Assembly (NCBI GenBank): GCA_947449835.1
Contig: CANFSZ010000003.1
Location: 40,359-104,358 of the forward strand
Length of the DNA: 64,000 bases
Source: Opitutia bacterium
Lineage (GTDB): Bacteria > Verrucomicrobiota > Verrucomicrobiia > Opitutales > Opitutaceae
Reading direction: 5' to 3'
Positions 8,752-17,605 of this stretch are shown here, piece by piece. The notes under the pieces were generated by a model. That model made no database searches. It was not told the DNA's origin and saw nothing but the letters and a program-made list of their open reading frames with translations. Each line of letters opens with the position of its first letter. Position 1 is the stretch's first letter. The position numbers and the translations under genes are program-made.

Positions 8752-10164
8752 TCAAAAGAACGTGTAGTATTTATTTTCCGACAAACGCTGGATGAGCAGC
8801 GCGAGCTCCATCGCGTGGTAATCGCCCCACATGGACGATTCGCCGCACGGCACTTTCTGACCCTTCGGCACGTGATCCCAGCCGTTCGGACGGTGATAAA
8901 CACTGTGCAAGAGGAGGCCTTGGTGTTTTTTGTCGGTGGAAAGATACGGCTCGGCGAAAAGCGTGTCGGCGATCGTGAGACCAGCTTGGAAATATTTTTT
9001 ACCGGCGGCTTTTTCCCCATTCGCATCGAGCCAGCGGCCGAGACGGAGCATGCCTTGCGCGGCGATGGCGGCTGCGGAACTGTCGACCGGCTCGTGAGCG
9101 TTGAACGGATCGGCGGCGCGTTTGGTGAAATCACCGAGTTTATGCGTGTTAAGCGCGGCACTGTCCCAATAAGGAATGCCGTCTTTCGCAGAATATCCGT
9201 CGATGTAGTAATCACTCGTGGCCTTAGCCGTTTCCAAAAAGAGATCGGTGACCGCACGCCGGCCACCAACCGCATCGAGGTCGGAGCCTTTCACGGTGTC
9301 GAGAAACTCCAATTGCTCGGCGTAGCCCGTGATGATCCAGGCTGCGCCGCGCGTCCACGTCGTGAAGGGCGAGTAACCTTGCTGGGAGGACGGACAACGG
9401 AATTGGCCGTCGTTGCGATTGAAAACACTCTCGTGCGCCACGCGGCCACGGACGTCGTAGCTGTCACGGCCCAGACCGAAGAAAACATTGAAACGCGCCG
9501 TCGTCGCCGCGTGTTCGATCGCGCGGTGCAGCAAATTGATGGGCTTGTCGCCTTCGCCCATAAGCGAGTGACCGAGTTGATGCGCGACGACGAGCGAGCG
9601 CATGGAGCGAATCGTATCGGCAAACAAGGACTGCGGGCCATTGAACGAATACACGTAACCGCTCGGCGCCACGCCGGCGGCGCCGGGAATCGGCGACCAC
9701 GGTTGTTTGTACTGGGTGGTCGCGTAGCGCGCGGCTTGCACGGCGCCCGAGGCTTTCAACGCCATCTCGGTGTAATCGAGCTCGGCTTGATTGAAGCGCG
9801 TCTTGCCCTCGAGCATGAGGCGGCGCTGGTTGCCGTACGTGGAGACGTTATTGAAACCGTGATCATGCACGCCGACATGCGAGACATGGGAGGCCATGTG
9901 GCGCACGGTCTTTACCCGGCCGCGTTCGAGCATCGCTGTATCGCCGGTCGCATCAAAGTGGAGAAACGCCATACCGAACTGAAAACCCTGCGTCCACTCC
10001 GTCCAGCCGCGGGACGTGTATTTACCCTGCACCGTAAAAACAGGGGTACCCTTGCTAGGGTCCCATGCGGCGTCGATCGCGCGGATTTTTTCGCCGGCGA
10101 GTTCAAACACGCGGGCGGTTTTTTTCGTGAGCTTGGCCGGAGTAAGGGTGGCGTTGATTTTCAT
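8752..10164 (-). CDS. Glycoside hydrolase family 88-like protein (unsaturated glucuronyl hydrolase)
   Basis: Family 88 enzymes hydrate and open unsaturated uronic acids released by polysaccharide lyases. The 470-residue product has an alpha/alpha-barrel pattern and two candidate catalytic aspartates: Asp101 in VHDHGF and Asp183 in LFADTIRSM, which correspond to the two conserved acid residues of this family. WTRGAAWIITGYAEQLEF and YWDSAAL are further family-like segments. I see no signal peptide, so a cytoplasmic location is likely. No lyase, transporter or regulator for a polysaccharide locus is adjacent, and the gene appears monocistronic with its own terminator. The exact substrate (heparin-like, ulvan, gellan or other) cannot be read from the sequence. 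Confidence 0.82.
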   Translation of the reverse strand: MKINATLTPAKLTKKTARVFELAGEKIRAIDAAWDPSKGTPVFTVQGKYTSRGWTEWTQGFQFGMAFLHFDATGDTAMLERGRVKTVRHMASHVSHVGVHDHGFNNVSTYGNQRRLMLEGKTRFNQAELDYTEMALKASGAVQAARYATTQYKQPWSPIPGAAGVAPSGYVYSFNGPQSLFADTIRSMRSLVVAHQLGHSLMGEGDKPINLLHRAIEHAATTARFNVFFGLGRDSYDVRGRVAHESVFNRNDGQFRCPSSQQGYSPFTTWTRGAAWIITGYAEQLEFLDTVKGSDLDAVGGRRAVTDLFLETAKATSDYYIDGYSAKDGIPYWDSAALNTHKLGDFTKRAADPFNAHEPVDSSAAAIAAQGMLRLGRWLDANGEKAAGKKYFQAGLTIADTLFAEPYLSTDKKHQGLLLHSVYHRPNGWDHVPKGQKVPCGESSMWGDYHAMELALLIQRLSENKYYTFF

Positions 10165-10291
10165 AACGGAAACGAAGAGAGAACCACGAACCCGGCGGAC
10201 TGCACGAAAGTTTTTTAATCCCGTAGCTTTTTAAACCTTCACGACGTGCAGGCCCGAGGTAGGCTTGCACGCAATCCCCAAGAGGACGATA

Positions 10292-10882
10292 GTGACCCGT
10301 ATGCCCCCGGTTATCGAACTCTTCCTGAAAGCGTTCATTCCTCTTTTCGTGGCGATCGATCCGATCGGGCTCGCCGCGGTTTTTCTCGCTCTTGGGCAAG
10401 GTACCCCGTTGGAACAACGTCGTCGCATCGCCAAACAAGCCACTTGGACGGGTGGGGGAGTCGCCCTGCTATTTTTGTTTCTCGGCCAATCCATATTCAC
10501 CGCCATCGGCATCACGACGAGCGACTTTCAAATCGCCGGCGGACTCATCCTCTTCATCCTCGCCGCGCGCGATCTCGTCCACTCCGCTGCCGAAGAACCC
10601 GCCAAACTCGCGGAAGATTTTGGCGTCGTGCCACTCGGGATGCCTTTAATCGCCGGACCTGCCTCGATCACGACGTTGATCTTACTCGCCCAGACGCTGG
10701 GGCTCGCCGTGACCCTCGCGGCTCTCGCGGTAAATCTCATGCTCGTAATCCTCGCCTTTGCTTATAGTGAGCGCCTCGCACGACTTATCAGTTCGACCGG
10801 TCTGCGCGCGATTTCAAAAATCATTTCCCTGCTCCTCGCCGCGATTGCCATCAGCATGATTCGCAAAGGCTGGACCGGATAA
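10292..10882 (+). CDS. MarC family integral membrane protein
   Basis: This multi-pass inner-membrane protein belongs to the MarC (UPF0056) family; members have no settled function. The 196-residue product shows about six hydrophobic segments, with the family motif PLFVAIDPIGLAAVFL near the N-terminus and GMPLIAGPASITTLILLAQ in the middle. I chose GTG 10292 because AGAGGA at 10281-10286 sits five bases upstream; ATG 10301 (MPPVIEL) is the alternative. It is transcribed divergently from the GH88 gene and ends 41 bp before the next gene. Confidence 0.9.
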   Translation: MTRMPPVIELFLKAFIPLFVAIDPIGLAAVFLALGQGTPLEQRRRIAKQATWTGGGVALLFLFLGQSIFTAIGITTSDFQIAGGLILFILAARDLVHSAAEEPAKLAEDFGVVPLGMPLIAGPASITTLILLAQTLGLAVTLAALAVNLMLVILAFAYSERLARLISSTGLRAISKIISLLLAAIAISMIRKGWTG

Positions 10883-10923
10883 CTTCTTCGCGGCTTCCCG
10901 TTAATCCCCCGCTAAACCCCATC

Positions 10924-12108
10924 ATGAAACTTCTCCTGCGCAACCTCGTGCTTGCGACAGTCTTGAGCACCGCCTTAACCGCCGCCGATCCTCGACTTTC
11001 CGGCATCACCGCGGCTTTGCAGCCGGCTCTGGATGAAAAAGAAATCGCTGGCGCGGTCACGTTGGTGATTTCCAGCGAAAAAATTTTCCATTTTGAAACG
11101 CATGGTTTCGCTGACGTCGCCACGCAACGTCCCATGACGCCAGACACGATGTTCAACATCATGTCCATGACCAAGCTCATGACCGCCACCGCCGTGCTCA
11201 TGCTGCAAGATGAGGGTAAACTTAAACTCACAGATCCGGTCGCGAACTATATTCCCGGTTTTGCCGCGCTCAAAACCCCCTCGGGCCAACCCGCCAATCT
11301 CACGCTGCTCCAGATCCTCACCCACGTCTCCGGCCTCGGCGAAGCCTCTGCCGCAAGCGCCCGCGACGCCCGCACTCTCGCTGATCTCGTACCGCATTGG
11401 CTCGCGGCTCCCATGCAAAACGAGCCCGGCGCCCAATGGCGCTACTGCCAGTCCGGCATCAACACGGCCGCCCGCATCGTCGAGATTGTGAGCGGCAAGA
11501 CCTTCGATGAATTTCTTCGCACGCGCCTTTTCGTTCCGCTGGGTCTCAAACACACCACCCATTATCCCTCCGCCGAACAGCTGCCTTTCCTCGCCACAGC
11601 TTACACGAAAAACAAAACCACCGGCGCGCTCGATGCCGTTTCCGCACCACCGCCCGCGCGCGGTACTCGCCCACCCACAGGCAACGCAGGTCTCTATTCC
11701 TCCGCTCACGACTACGCGCGTTTTTGCCAAATGCTGCTCAACGGCGGCACGCTCGATGGGCAACGCTACCTCTCGCCCGCCGCGCTAAAGCTCCTCTCCA
11801 CGCCACAAACGCCCGCCGCACTGCCGACCGGATTTTTTCAAAACAACACCTACGGCCAACGCGGGAAAAACTACGGCTGGGGCATCGGCACCTGCGTTTT
11901 GAAAACACCTCACGCTGGCGTCGCCGCGATGCTTGCACCTGGCAGCTACGGCCACGGTGGCGCCTGGGGCACGCAAGCCTGGGTCGATCCCGTGCGCGGC
12001 GTCGCGTACATCCTCATGGTCCAACGCACCAACTTTCCGAACAGCGACGCCAGCGACGTCCGCTGCGCGTTTCAACAAGCCGCGGTAGACGCCCTCGCCG
12101 CGAAATAA
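10924..12108 (+). CDS. Secreted serine hydrolase, beta-lactamase/esterase class C family
   Basis: The fold is that of penicillin-binding-protein-like serine hydrolases (Pfam Beta-lactamase), a group that includes esterases, D-amino-acid peptidases and class C beta-lactamases. The 394-residue product begins with a signal peptide (MKLLLRNLVLATVLSTALTAAD). The S-x-x-K motif is SMTK at Ser81-Lys84, the second motif Y-x-x is in RYCQSG, and the third is HGGAWGTQAW in place of KTG. These features fit an esterase-like periplasmic hydrolase better than a true beta-lactamase. It follows the marC-like gene by 41 bp on the same strand. The substrate is unknown. Confidence 0.85.
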   Translation: MKLLLRNLVLATVLSTALTAADPRLSGITAALQPALDEKEIAGAVTLVISSEKIFHFETHGFADVATQRPMTPDTMFNIMSMTKLMTATAVLMLQDEGKLKLTDPVANYIPGFAALKTPSGQPANLTLLQILTHVSGLGEASAASARDARTLADLVPHWLAAPMQNEPGAQWRYCQSGINTAARIVEIVSGKTFDEFLRTRLFVPLGLKHTTHYPSAEQLPFLATAYTKNKTTGALDAVSAPPPARGTRPPTGNAGLYSSAHDYARFCQMLLNGGTLDGQRYLSPAALKLLSTPQTPAALPTGFFQNNTYGQRGKNYGWGIGTCVLKTPHAGVAAMLAPGSYGHGGAWGTQAWVDPVRGVAYILMVQRTNFPNSDASDVRCAFQQAAVDALAAK

Positions 12109-12134
12109 AATTCGCGCGGCTTTTTCGGCCACGT

Positions 12135-13376
12135 TTACCCGCCGAATTTCGTCATCAGCTCCGCGTAAATTTTCGCGCTCGCGATCAACTCTTTCACCGA
12201 AGCGCGTTCGTCGACGCCGTGATAATCAATCCCGCCCGGACCGTAACCGAGCGTGGGGATTTTACGGTGCGCGGCGAAAAAGTGCATGTCGTTAAAACCC
12301 GTCGAAACATTAAACACCGCTGGCTCCCGCCGGACCTCAGCGACACTCGCCGCCATCGCCGCGAAAAACGGATGCGTTGGCGGCGTGAAACACGCGAAAT
12401 TCTCGGAAATTTTAGCCACCGTGATCCGACACTGGGGAATTTTATTTGCGGCAATGGCGAGGGCCGCGCGCAGTTCTTTTTCTGCAGCGACGTGATTTTC
12501 CATCGCGAGCACGCGGCGATCGATGGTGAATGTCGCGGTCGCAGGCACCGTGTTGATCTTCGCGCCATCACCACAGCCAAAGACGCCCCCGATGTTTAAG
12601 GTCGGCACCATCGTGCGGCCTTCGGGAGTTTTGAATTTACGGCGCGCGAGTTCTTTTTTGTGTGCGTTGAGGCCAAGGACGAGCGCCGCCATTTTTTCGA
12701 GTGCGTTGATCCCGCGTTCTGGCGTCGAACCGTGCGCAGGTCGGCCGTGAACCGTGACTTCAAGCCACACGACGCCGTTGTGCCCACAACACACCGCGGA
12801 ACCCTCGCCACCTTCCATCACGACGGCGTAGTCGGGCTTAATCGGCGCGTGCTCCACGAGCCAACCGGTGCCCAGCGCGGAATCGGTTTCCTCGTCCGCG
12901 GTGAAGGAAACCTCAACGTTCATGCGTGGAACAGTGCGCGTGGCTTGCAGCGCTTCGAGCGCCATGAACAAGCTCGCGATCGAGCCCTTCATGTCGGCCG
13001 TGCCACGGCCAAAAATCCAACCGCGCTCAACCGCCCCGCTAAACGGACTGCCGTGGCGCCAGCGACCAGAAACCGGAACGACATCGTAATGTGCGTTGAA
13101 ATGAATCGTCTTCGTCGCGCCGCGCACGCCGAGTTTGCCGAGGACGTTATAACGGGGAAATCCGAGTTGGGCGGCGGGTAATGATTTTTTTAGCAAAGCC
13201 GCCGGGATGGGATAGCGTTTGGTTTTTAATCCCAGAGCAGTGAGATCGCGCGTGAGGCTGGCGGTGATCTTGTCGTAGTTTTCACCGGGTGGATTAACAG
13301 TGGAGATGCCGATGAGCGTTTTCAGGCGACGGAGGAGCCCAGCGGTGTGGAGATCGATGTAGGCGGCAGGCGTCAT
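12135..13376 (-). CDS. M20 family metallopeptidase (ArgE/DapE/CPG2-like)
   Basis: This is a dizinc amidohydrolase or peptidase of 413 residues. The metal ligands are visible in order: His in HFNAHYDVVPVSG, the bridging Asp in GRGTADMKGS, the catalytic Glu pair in TADEETDSALG, and a late His in the C-terminal part (LGYGPGGIDYHGVDERASV). The dimerisation lid is in the middle (HGRPAHGSTPERGINALEKM). The nearest functional groups are acetylornithine deacetylase, succinyl-diaminopimelate desuccinylase and carboxypeptidase G2. No arginine or lysine pathway gene is adjacent to decide between them. There is no signal peptide. It converges on the preceding beta-lactamase-like gene with a 26 bp gap. 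Confidence 0.87.
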   Translation of the reverse strand: MTPAAYIDLHTAGLLRRLKTLIGISTVNPPGENYDKITASLTRDLTALGLKTKRYPIPAALLKKSLPAAQLGFPRYNVLGKLGVRGATKTIHFNAHYDVVPVSGRWRHGSPFSGAVERGWIFGRGTADMKGSIASLFMALEALQATRTVPRMNVEVSFTADEETDSALGTGWLVEHAPIKPDYAVVMEGGEGSAVCCGHNGVVWLEVTVHGRPAHGSTPERGINALEKMAALVLGLNAHKKELARRKFKTPEGRTMVPTLNIGGVFGCGDGAKINTVPATATFTIDRRVLAMENHVAAEKELRAALAIAANKIPQCRITVAKISENFACFTPPTHPFFAAMAASVAEVRREPAVFNVSTGFNDMHFFAAHRKIPTLGYGPGGIDYHGVDERASVKELIASAKIYAELMTKFGG

Positions 13377-13398
13377 GGCGAAAAAGTAGAAAATTAAC

Positions 13399-14166
13399 TC
13401 AACGCGCGCGCGTGAGCTCGACGTAGGCGAGGCGTGCGATGGTGAGTGTGACCATGGTCAGAAACACCGGCCGGATGAAGCGAGCGCCTTTTTTCACGAC
13501 GAGCCCGGCACCCAGCCGCGCACCCACAATTTGGCCCGCGACCATCACCCCGCCCGCCATCCAGTCGACCTGACCCACCACGATGAAAACGCCCAGCGAG
13601 GCCAGGTTGCTCGCGGCGTTCATCACCTTCGTATGACCCGTCGCAGCTATGAAATCTTGGCCGAGCAACAGCACGAGTGCGATCGTCCAAAACATGCCCG
13701 TCCCCGGCCCGAAAAATCCATCGTAGAAACCCAGCCCGATCCCAGCGATAAACCAAAACACGTTCGACGTCATCCTCGGCTCACGTTTTTCCTGGCCCAT
13801 CTGCGGGCGAAAAATCGTGTAAATCAAAATCCCCGCCAACAGCCACGGGATCAGTAATCCCAGCCGACTGGCATCCATCCGCTGAATCGTCCAAGCCCCC
13901 ACAAGCGCGCCCACAAAAGTGAGCACCACTCCCAGCCGGCAACGCCGCCAATCCACGACCCCATGCCGCGCATAATGCACCGCCGCCATACTGCTCCCAA
14001 AAAGCGACTGAAGCTTGTTTGTCCCCAACGCCAGCGGCACAGGAAACCCCGCCATCAGCAACGCGGGCAACGCAATCAAACCACCGCCGCCCGCGATCGA
14101 ATCGATCAACCCCGCGGCTAATGCCGCAAGAAACAACAACGGGTAAATCCAAGGCGCCAATTCCAT
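13399..14166 (-). CDS. TauE/SafE (TSUP) family sulfite/sulfonate exporter-like permease
   Basis: This integral membrane protein belongs to the TSUP family, whose members move sulfite, sulfonates, sulfoacetate or other organic anions. The 255-residue product starting at ATG 14166 (MELAPWIYPLL) has about eight hydrophobic segments. The family repeat motif is in the first half (AGLIDSIAGGGGLIALPALLMAGFP) and the second half (GFYDGFFGPGTGMFWTIAL). An upstream in-frame start at 14199 would add a non-hydrophobic MFFRVCREVGV and is less likely. It lies 22 bp upstream of the M20 peptidase on the same strand. No sulfur-metabolism gene is adjacent, so the substrate stays open. Confidence 0.88.
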   Translation of the reverse strand: MELAPWIYPLLFLAALAAGLIDSIAGGGGLIALPALLMAGFPVPLALGTNKLQSLFGSSMAAVHYARHGVVDWRRCRLGVVLTFVGALVGAWTIQRMDASRLGLLIPWLLAGILIYTIFRPQMGQEKREPRMTSNVFWFIAGIGLGFYDGFFGPGTGMFWTIALVLLLGQDFIAATGHTKVMNAASNLASLGVFIVVGQVDWMAGGVMVAGQIVGARLGAGLVVKKGARFIRPVFLTMVTLTIARLAYVELTRAR

Positions 14167-14290
14167 CACCCCAACTTCACGACAAACTCGGAAAAACAAA
14201 AGCTCGGAGACGGCGGACGCCGTTTTTGCGGTATTTGCGCGAGATGATTTTTGACAGGGCCCAACGCCGCGCGCACACTACACCTCCATC

Positions 14291-14929
14291 ATGAGCTTGG
14301 CCGACCTCCGCAAAGATTACGCCCTCGCCGGGCTGAATGAAAAAGACCTCGCCCGCGATCCGTTTCGCCAGTTCGAGAAATGGTTCCAAGAAGCCGAAGC
14401 CGCCAAAATCACCGAGCCCAATGCCATGACGCTCGCCACCGCCAATCGCGAAGGCCGCCCTTCCGCTCGCACCGTGCTCCTCAAAGGCCTCGATGGCCGC
14501 GGCTTTGTTTTCTACACCAACTACGAGGGCCGCAAAGGCCGCGAACTCGAAGCCAACCCACGCGCCAGCCTCGTGTTTCCCTGGATCGTATTGGAGCGCC
14601 AAGTCATCATCGAAGGGACCATTACCAAGGTCGCACGCGAGGAAAGCGCCGCCTATTTTCACTCCCGCCCCCGCGCCAGCCAACTCGGCGCTTGGGTCGC
14701 GCAACAAAGTGCGGTCATCCCTGGACGCGCCACGCTCGAAGAGGCGATGAAGGCTTTGGAGAAAAAACACGCCGGTGCCGATGTGCCATTGCCACCCAAC
14801 TGGGGCGGCTATCGCGTGGCGCCAGAAACAATCGAATTTTGGCAGGGACGCCGCAGCCGCCTGCACGATCGCTTGCGTTATCGGCGCGAAAAAGACGGCA
14901 GCTGGCTCGTCGAACGTCTCGCGCCCTGA
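14291..14929 (+). CDS. pdxH: Pyridoxamine 5'-phosphate oxidase
   Basis: FMN-dependent oxidation of pyridoxamine/pyridoxine 5'-phosphate to pyridoxal 5'-phosphate, in the cytoplasm. The 212-residue product is the canonical length and carries all family landmarks: the N-terminal LRKDYALAGLNEKDLARDPFRQFEKW, FMN-binding SARTVLLKGLDGRGFVFYTNY, KGRELEANP, SRPRASQLGAWVAQQS, PPNWGGYRVAPETIEFWQG, and the C-terminal SRLHDRLRYRR. It is the more orthodox of two PdxH-family genes in this window. It is divergent from the TSUP gene and followed after 31 bp by an RmlD-like gene. Confidence 0.95.
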   Translation: MSLADLRKDYALAGLNEKDLARDPFRQFEKWFQEAEAAKITEPNAMTLATANREGRPSARTVLLKGLDGRGFVFYTNYEGRKGRELEANPRASLVFPWIVLERQVIIEGTITKVAREESAAYFHSRPRASQLGAWVAQQSAVIPGRATLEEAMKALEKKHAGADVPLPPNWGGYRVAPETIEFWQGRRSRLHDRLRYRREKDGSWLVERLAP

Positions 14930-14960
14930 TTTGTTTTAACTCCTTCGGTCGGCCCGCCCT

Positions 14961-15893
14961 ATGCGCATTTTTCTCACCGGCGCTTCTGGTTTAGTCGGAG
15001 CGGCCTTCGCCCGCGCCGCCGCTCGTCGCGGCCACGCTGTCACGGGCATTGTAGGTGGTTTCACGGGAGAATTACCCGGTCTGGCCGCGCGCCGCTCGCT
15101 GGATCTTGGCGATGAATCCGCCGTGACTGCCGCGCTGTTGGAAGTTTTTCCCGACGCGATCGTAAATTGCGCCGCGATTTCCGTGCCAGAAACGTGTGAC
15201 GCCGATCCGGCCCGAGCACAAACGTTGAACGTCGCTCTTCCCACCGTGCTCGCGCGCCTCGCGCATCACTTGAGCGCGCGGTTGGTCCATATTTCGAGCG
15301 AACAAGTTTTTGACGGTAGCCGCACGTCTTCCTACGCGATCGGCGACGCCACCTCACCGATCAATCTTTACGGCCGACAAAAAATTGAGAGCGAGCGCGC
15401 GGTCCAAGCCCAAGCGACAGAATTCGCGGTAACCCTGCGCGCGCCGCTACTCATGGGCAACAGCCCGGGCGGTAAACGCAGCACGCATGAACGTCTTTTC
15501 GCCGACTGGGCCGCGGGACGGCCGGTGAAATTGTATGCGGATGAATTTCGCCAAACGTGCACGGCCGAAAATCTCGCGGAAGTGATACTCGAGTTGTGCG
15601 AGCGCCGTGACGTGCGCGGCGTCTGTCATTGGGCGGGCGCGGAGTTGTTGTCGCGCTACGAACTGGGTCGCCGGATTCGCACTCATTTTAAACTCAGTGA
15701 AACCGAAGCCCCAATCTCCGCGATCACGCGCGCCGAAACACCCGAAGCAGCAAAAAAACGTCAAGCGTGTCTCGCCCTGGATCTCGCGCCGCTGTACGGT
15801 CTTTTGAAAACCCAGCCGCAAACGATCGAAGCTCAAATCGCCGAACTTCACGTGCCCGCGACGAGTCGAGATTGGTATTTTTCGCGGCAATAA
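14961..15893 (+). CDS. NAD(P)-dependent sugar-nucleotide reductase, RmlD/extended SDR family
   Basis: This 310-residue extended short-chain dehydrogenase resembles dTDP-4-dehydrorhamnose reductase. It has the N-terminal Rossmann motif LTGASGLVG, the catalytic segment HISSEQVFDGS, and the active-site Y-x-x-x-K in NLYGRQK. No other dTDP-rhamnose genes (rmlA, B or C) are near, so a strict RmlD assignment is not supported. It lies 31 bp after pdxH and directly before a lipoate-ligase-like gene, so the three may form one transcript. Confidence 0.82.
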   Translation: MRIFLTGASGLVGAAFARAAARRGHAVTGIVGGFTGELPGLAARRSLDLGDESAVTAALLEVFPDAIVNCAAISVPETCDADPARAQTLNVALPTVLARLAHHLSARLVHISSEQVFDGSRTSSYAIGDATSPINLYGRQKIESERAVQAQATEFAVTLRAPLLMGNSPGGKRSTHERLFADWAAGRPVKLYADEFRQTCTAENLAEVILELCERRDVRGVCHWAGAELLSRYELGRRIRTHFKLSETEAPISAITRAETPEAAKKRQACLALDLAPLYGLLKTQPQTIEAQIAELHVPATSRDWYFSRQ

Positions 15894-15898
15894 TTTTT

Positions 15899-16636
15899 AT
15901 GGCGACGATGACTTTGGAGGTTTTACCCACGCGTACAGGCGGGGCCGCTGAAAACATGGCGACGGATTTTTTGTTGCTGCAGCGTTATCCGCGCGCGGAA
16001 GCCGCACGGTTTCGGCACTACGGTTGGCGAGGGCCGGCGTGGACGTTTGGCTACAGTCAGAAAATCGCCTTCGTGCGCACGCAGTTGCCGGCCGACACCA
16101 ATCCCAACGAAATCTGTCGTCGAGCCACAGGCGGTGGCGTGGTGGATCATCGTGAAGATTGGACGTATGCGCTCGTGATTCCGCGTGGTTTTGCGTTCGA
16201 AGAATTACGCGCCACGGAAAGTTATCGGCGCGTGCATGAATGCCTGGCGACGGCCTTGCGCGCGCAAGGTGTGCCGGCGGTGGTTAAGACCCACTGCGAA
16301 CCTCCCGCCGAAGGTGAACTAGCCTGCGGACCAGCAGGCGTGTGTTTTCAACGCGCGGAACTTTACGACGTCGTTCACGGCGACACCGGTGAAAAAATCG
16401 CCGGCGCGGCGCAGAAACGGAATAAACGCGGTTTATTATTCCAAGGTTCGCTGTGGCGCCCGGTGGTGGGTGCGGCAGCGATGGATTGGGATCTTTTTGG
16501 CGCGACATTCGTCGCCGCGTTGGCGACGGAACTGGGTGCGACCGCCGAAGAAAAACCGTGGCCGGAATTTAACGAAGAAGAACTGAGCGGACTGGTTGAG
16601 CAGTACAGCTCAAGCGAGTGGGTGGAATACCGCTAA
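15899..16636 (+). CDS. Lipoate-protein ligase / lipoyltransferase family protein
   Basis: The 245-residue product belongs to the biotin/lipoate ligase fold (BPL_LplA_LipB). Members attach lipoate or octanoate to E2 and GcvH proteins, and some have diverged. Family landmarks are the N-terminal MATDFLLLQRYP, the substrate loop RRATGGGVVDHREDWTYALVIP, and the conserved lysine context GEKIAGAAQKRNKRGLLFQGSL, where the first Lys is the expected catalytic or acyl-binding residue. I chose ATG 15899, five bases after the preceding stop; ATG 15908 is possible. It is shorter than LplA because the C-terminal accessory domain is missing, as in LipM/LipL-type transferases. Confidence 0.83.
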   Translation: MATMTLEVLPTRTGGAAENMATDFLLLQRYPRAEAARFRHYGWRGPAWTFGYSQKIAFVRTQLPADTNPNEICRRATGGGVVDHREDWTYALVIPRGFAFEELRATESYRRVHECLATALRAQGVPAVVKTHCEPPAEGELACGPAGVCFQRAELYDVVHGDTGEKIAGAAQKRNKRGLLFQGSLWRPVVGAAAMDWDLFGATFVAALATELGATAEEKPWPEFNEEELSGLVEQYSSSEWVEYR

Positions 16637-16684
16637 GATTACCGTGGAATTTTCTGCGTTAAACCCAAAAAAAACTCGTCGCAA

Positions 16685-17566
16685 TTATTCGTAACGTTGC
16701 GCGCGACCGAGGTAATTGAGCATCCAGATTTCTTTCCACACGCGATAGCGACCTTCGTGCGTGATCTTACCGAAATCTTCGCGCTCGGGATGAGGATGGA
16801 GGAAACCTAATTCGGTATTGAGACGGTCGAGTTCGCCTTGTGTGGCGTTGAGATCGTAGAGGGGTTCGGTGGTAAACGACGTCTCGACAGCTTTGGCGGC
16901 GAGGAGGCGCGCCCGATGCCGAGCGAGCAATCGCGGCAGGGAACGGCTCCAAGGCCGACGCTCCACAAACCAGTTTTCAGGATAAAAACCCGCAAATGGT
17001 ACCGTGAGATTATCGGTCACATAACGAGCACCATCGAGCGTGAGGGAGGTCAACGTGTAGCAGAGTCCGATCGCACCGTTGCTCTGCGGAAGAAAGGTAA
17101 TTTGCACGCGCAACGTCGCCGCCGCGTCTTGATAAACCGAAACCCGCAAATAAAGCCCGCCGCCGACTTCGGCTTTGAGGGCTTGGGTCTGACGAAAACC
17201 CTGCGCGCGTAACCATTCGCGGATTTTTAAAAGGCGCGGCTGCACCGGCCATTCTTCGCCTGAGGAATTAATCGCGTAGCGCGGAAACAAAGGCAACGGG
17301 CTGACGCTGAGCGCGGATATAGCGAGCCAGTTGTAGAGTGTTTCGCCCAAAAACCAGATCAGGAAAAACATGATCGTAAGCACCCAGTAAGGCCGGTTGA
17401 TCAAATCAAAATCGCGGCACAATTGAGCCGCGCCGAAAGCGAACACCAACCACCGCAGCCAACGGTCAGCTATCGCCAAGAGCGGCGAAGCATAACGTTG
17501 ATTGAGCTGCCCTAAGACCAACGAAAGGACGATCGCGCCCAAAATAAAATACTGTGTGTCCATCAA
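16685..17566 (-). CDS. Hypothetical membrane protein
   Basis: I do not recognise this 293-residue protein. It opens with a hydrophobic segment (YFILGAIVLSLVLGQL), then LLAIADRWLRWLVFAFGAAQL and a second clear membrane region (WVLTIMFFLIWFLGETLYNWLAI). The rest is a soluble domain of about 200 residues ending in LNYLGRAQRYE. It converges on the lipoate-ligase-like gene and sits 39 bp after dnaN on the same strand, so it may be read from the dnaN transcript. No function can be assigned. Confidence 0.75.
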   Translation of the reverse strand: MMDTQYFILGAIVLSLVLGQLNQRYASPLLAIADRWLRWLVFAFGAAQLCRDFDLINRPYWVLTIMFFLIWFLGETLYNWLAISALSVSPLPLFPRYAINSSGEEWPVQPRLLKIREWLRAQGFRQTQALKAEVGGGLYLRVSVYQDAAATLRVQITFLPQSNGAIGLCYTLTSLTLDGARYVTDNLTVPFAGFYPENWFVERRPWSRSLPRLLARHRARLLAAKAVETSFTTEPLYDLNATQGELDRLNTELGFLHPHPEREDFGKITHEGRYRVWKEIWMLNYLGRAQRYE

Positions 17567-17605
17567 AGGTGCGAATCGCTGCGAGTGAACCGCTAAAAAC
17601 GGAGC

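Noticed and set aside
8536..10218. A 560-codon plus-strand frame opposite the GH88 gene
   Set aside because: The minus-strand product has family motifs and a terminator; the plus-strand frame has neither.
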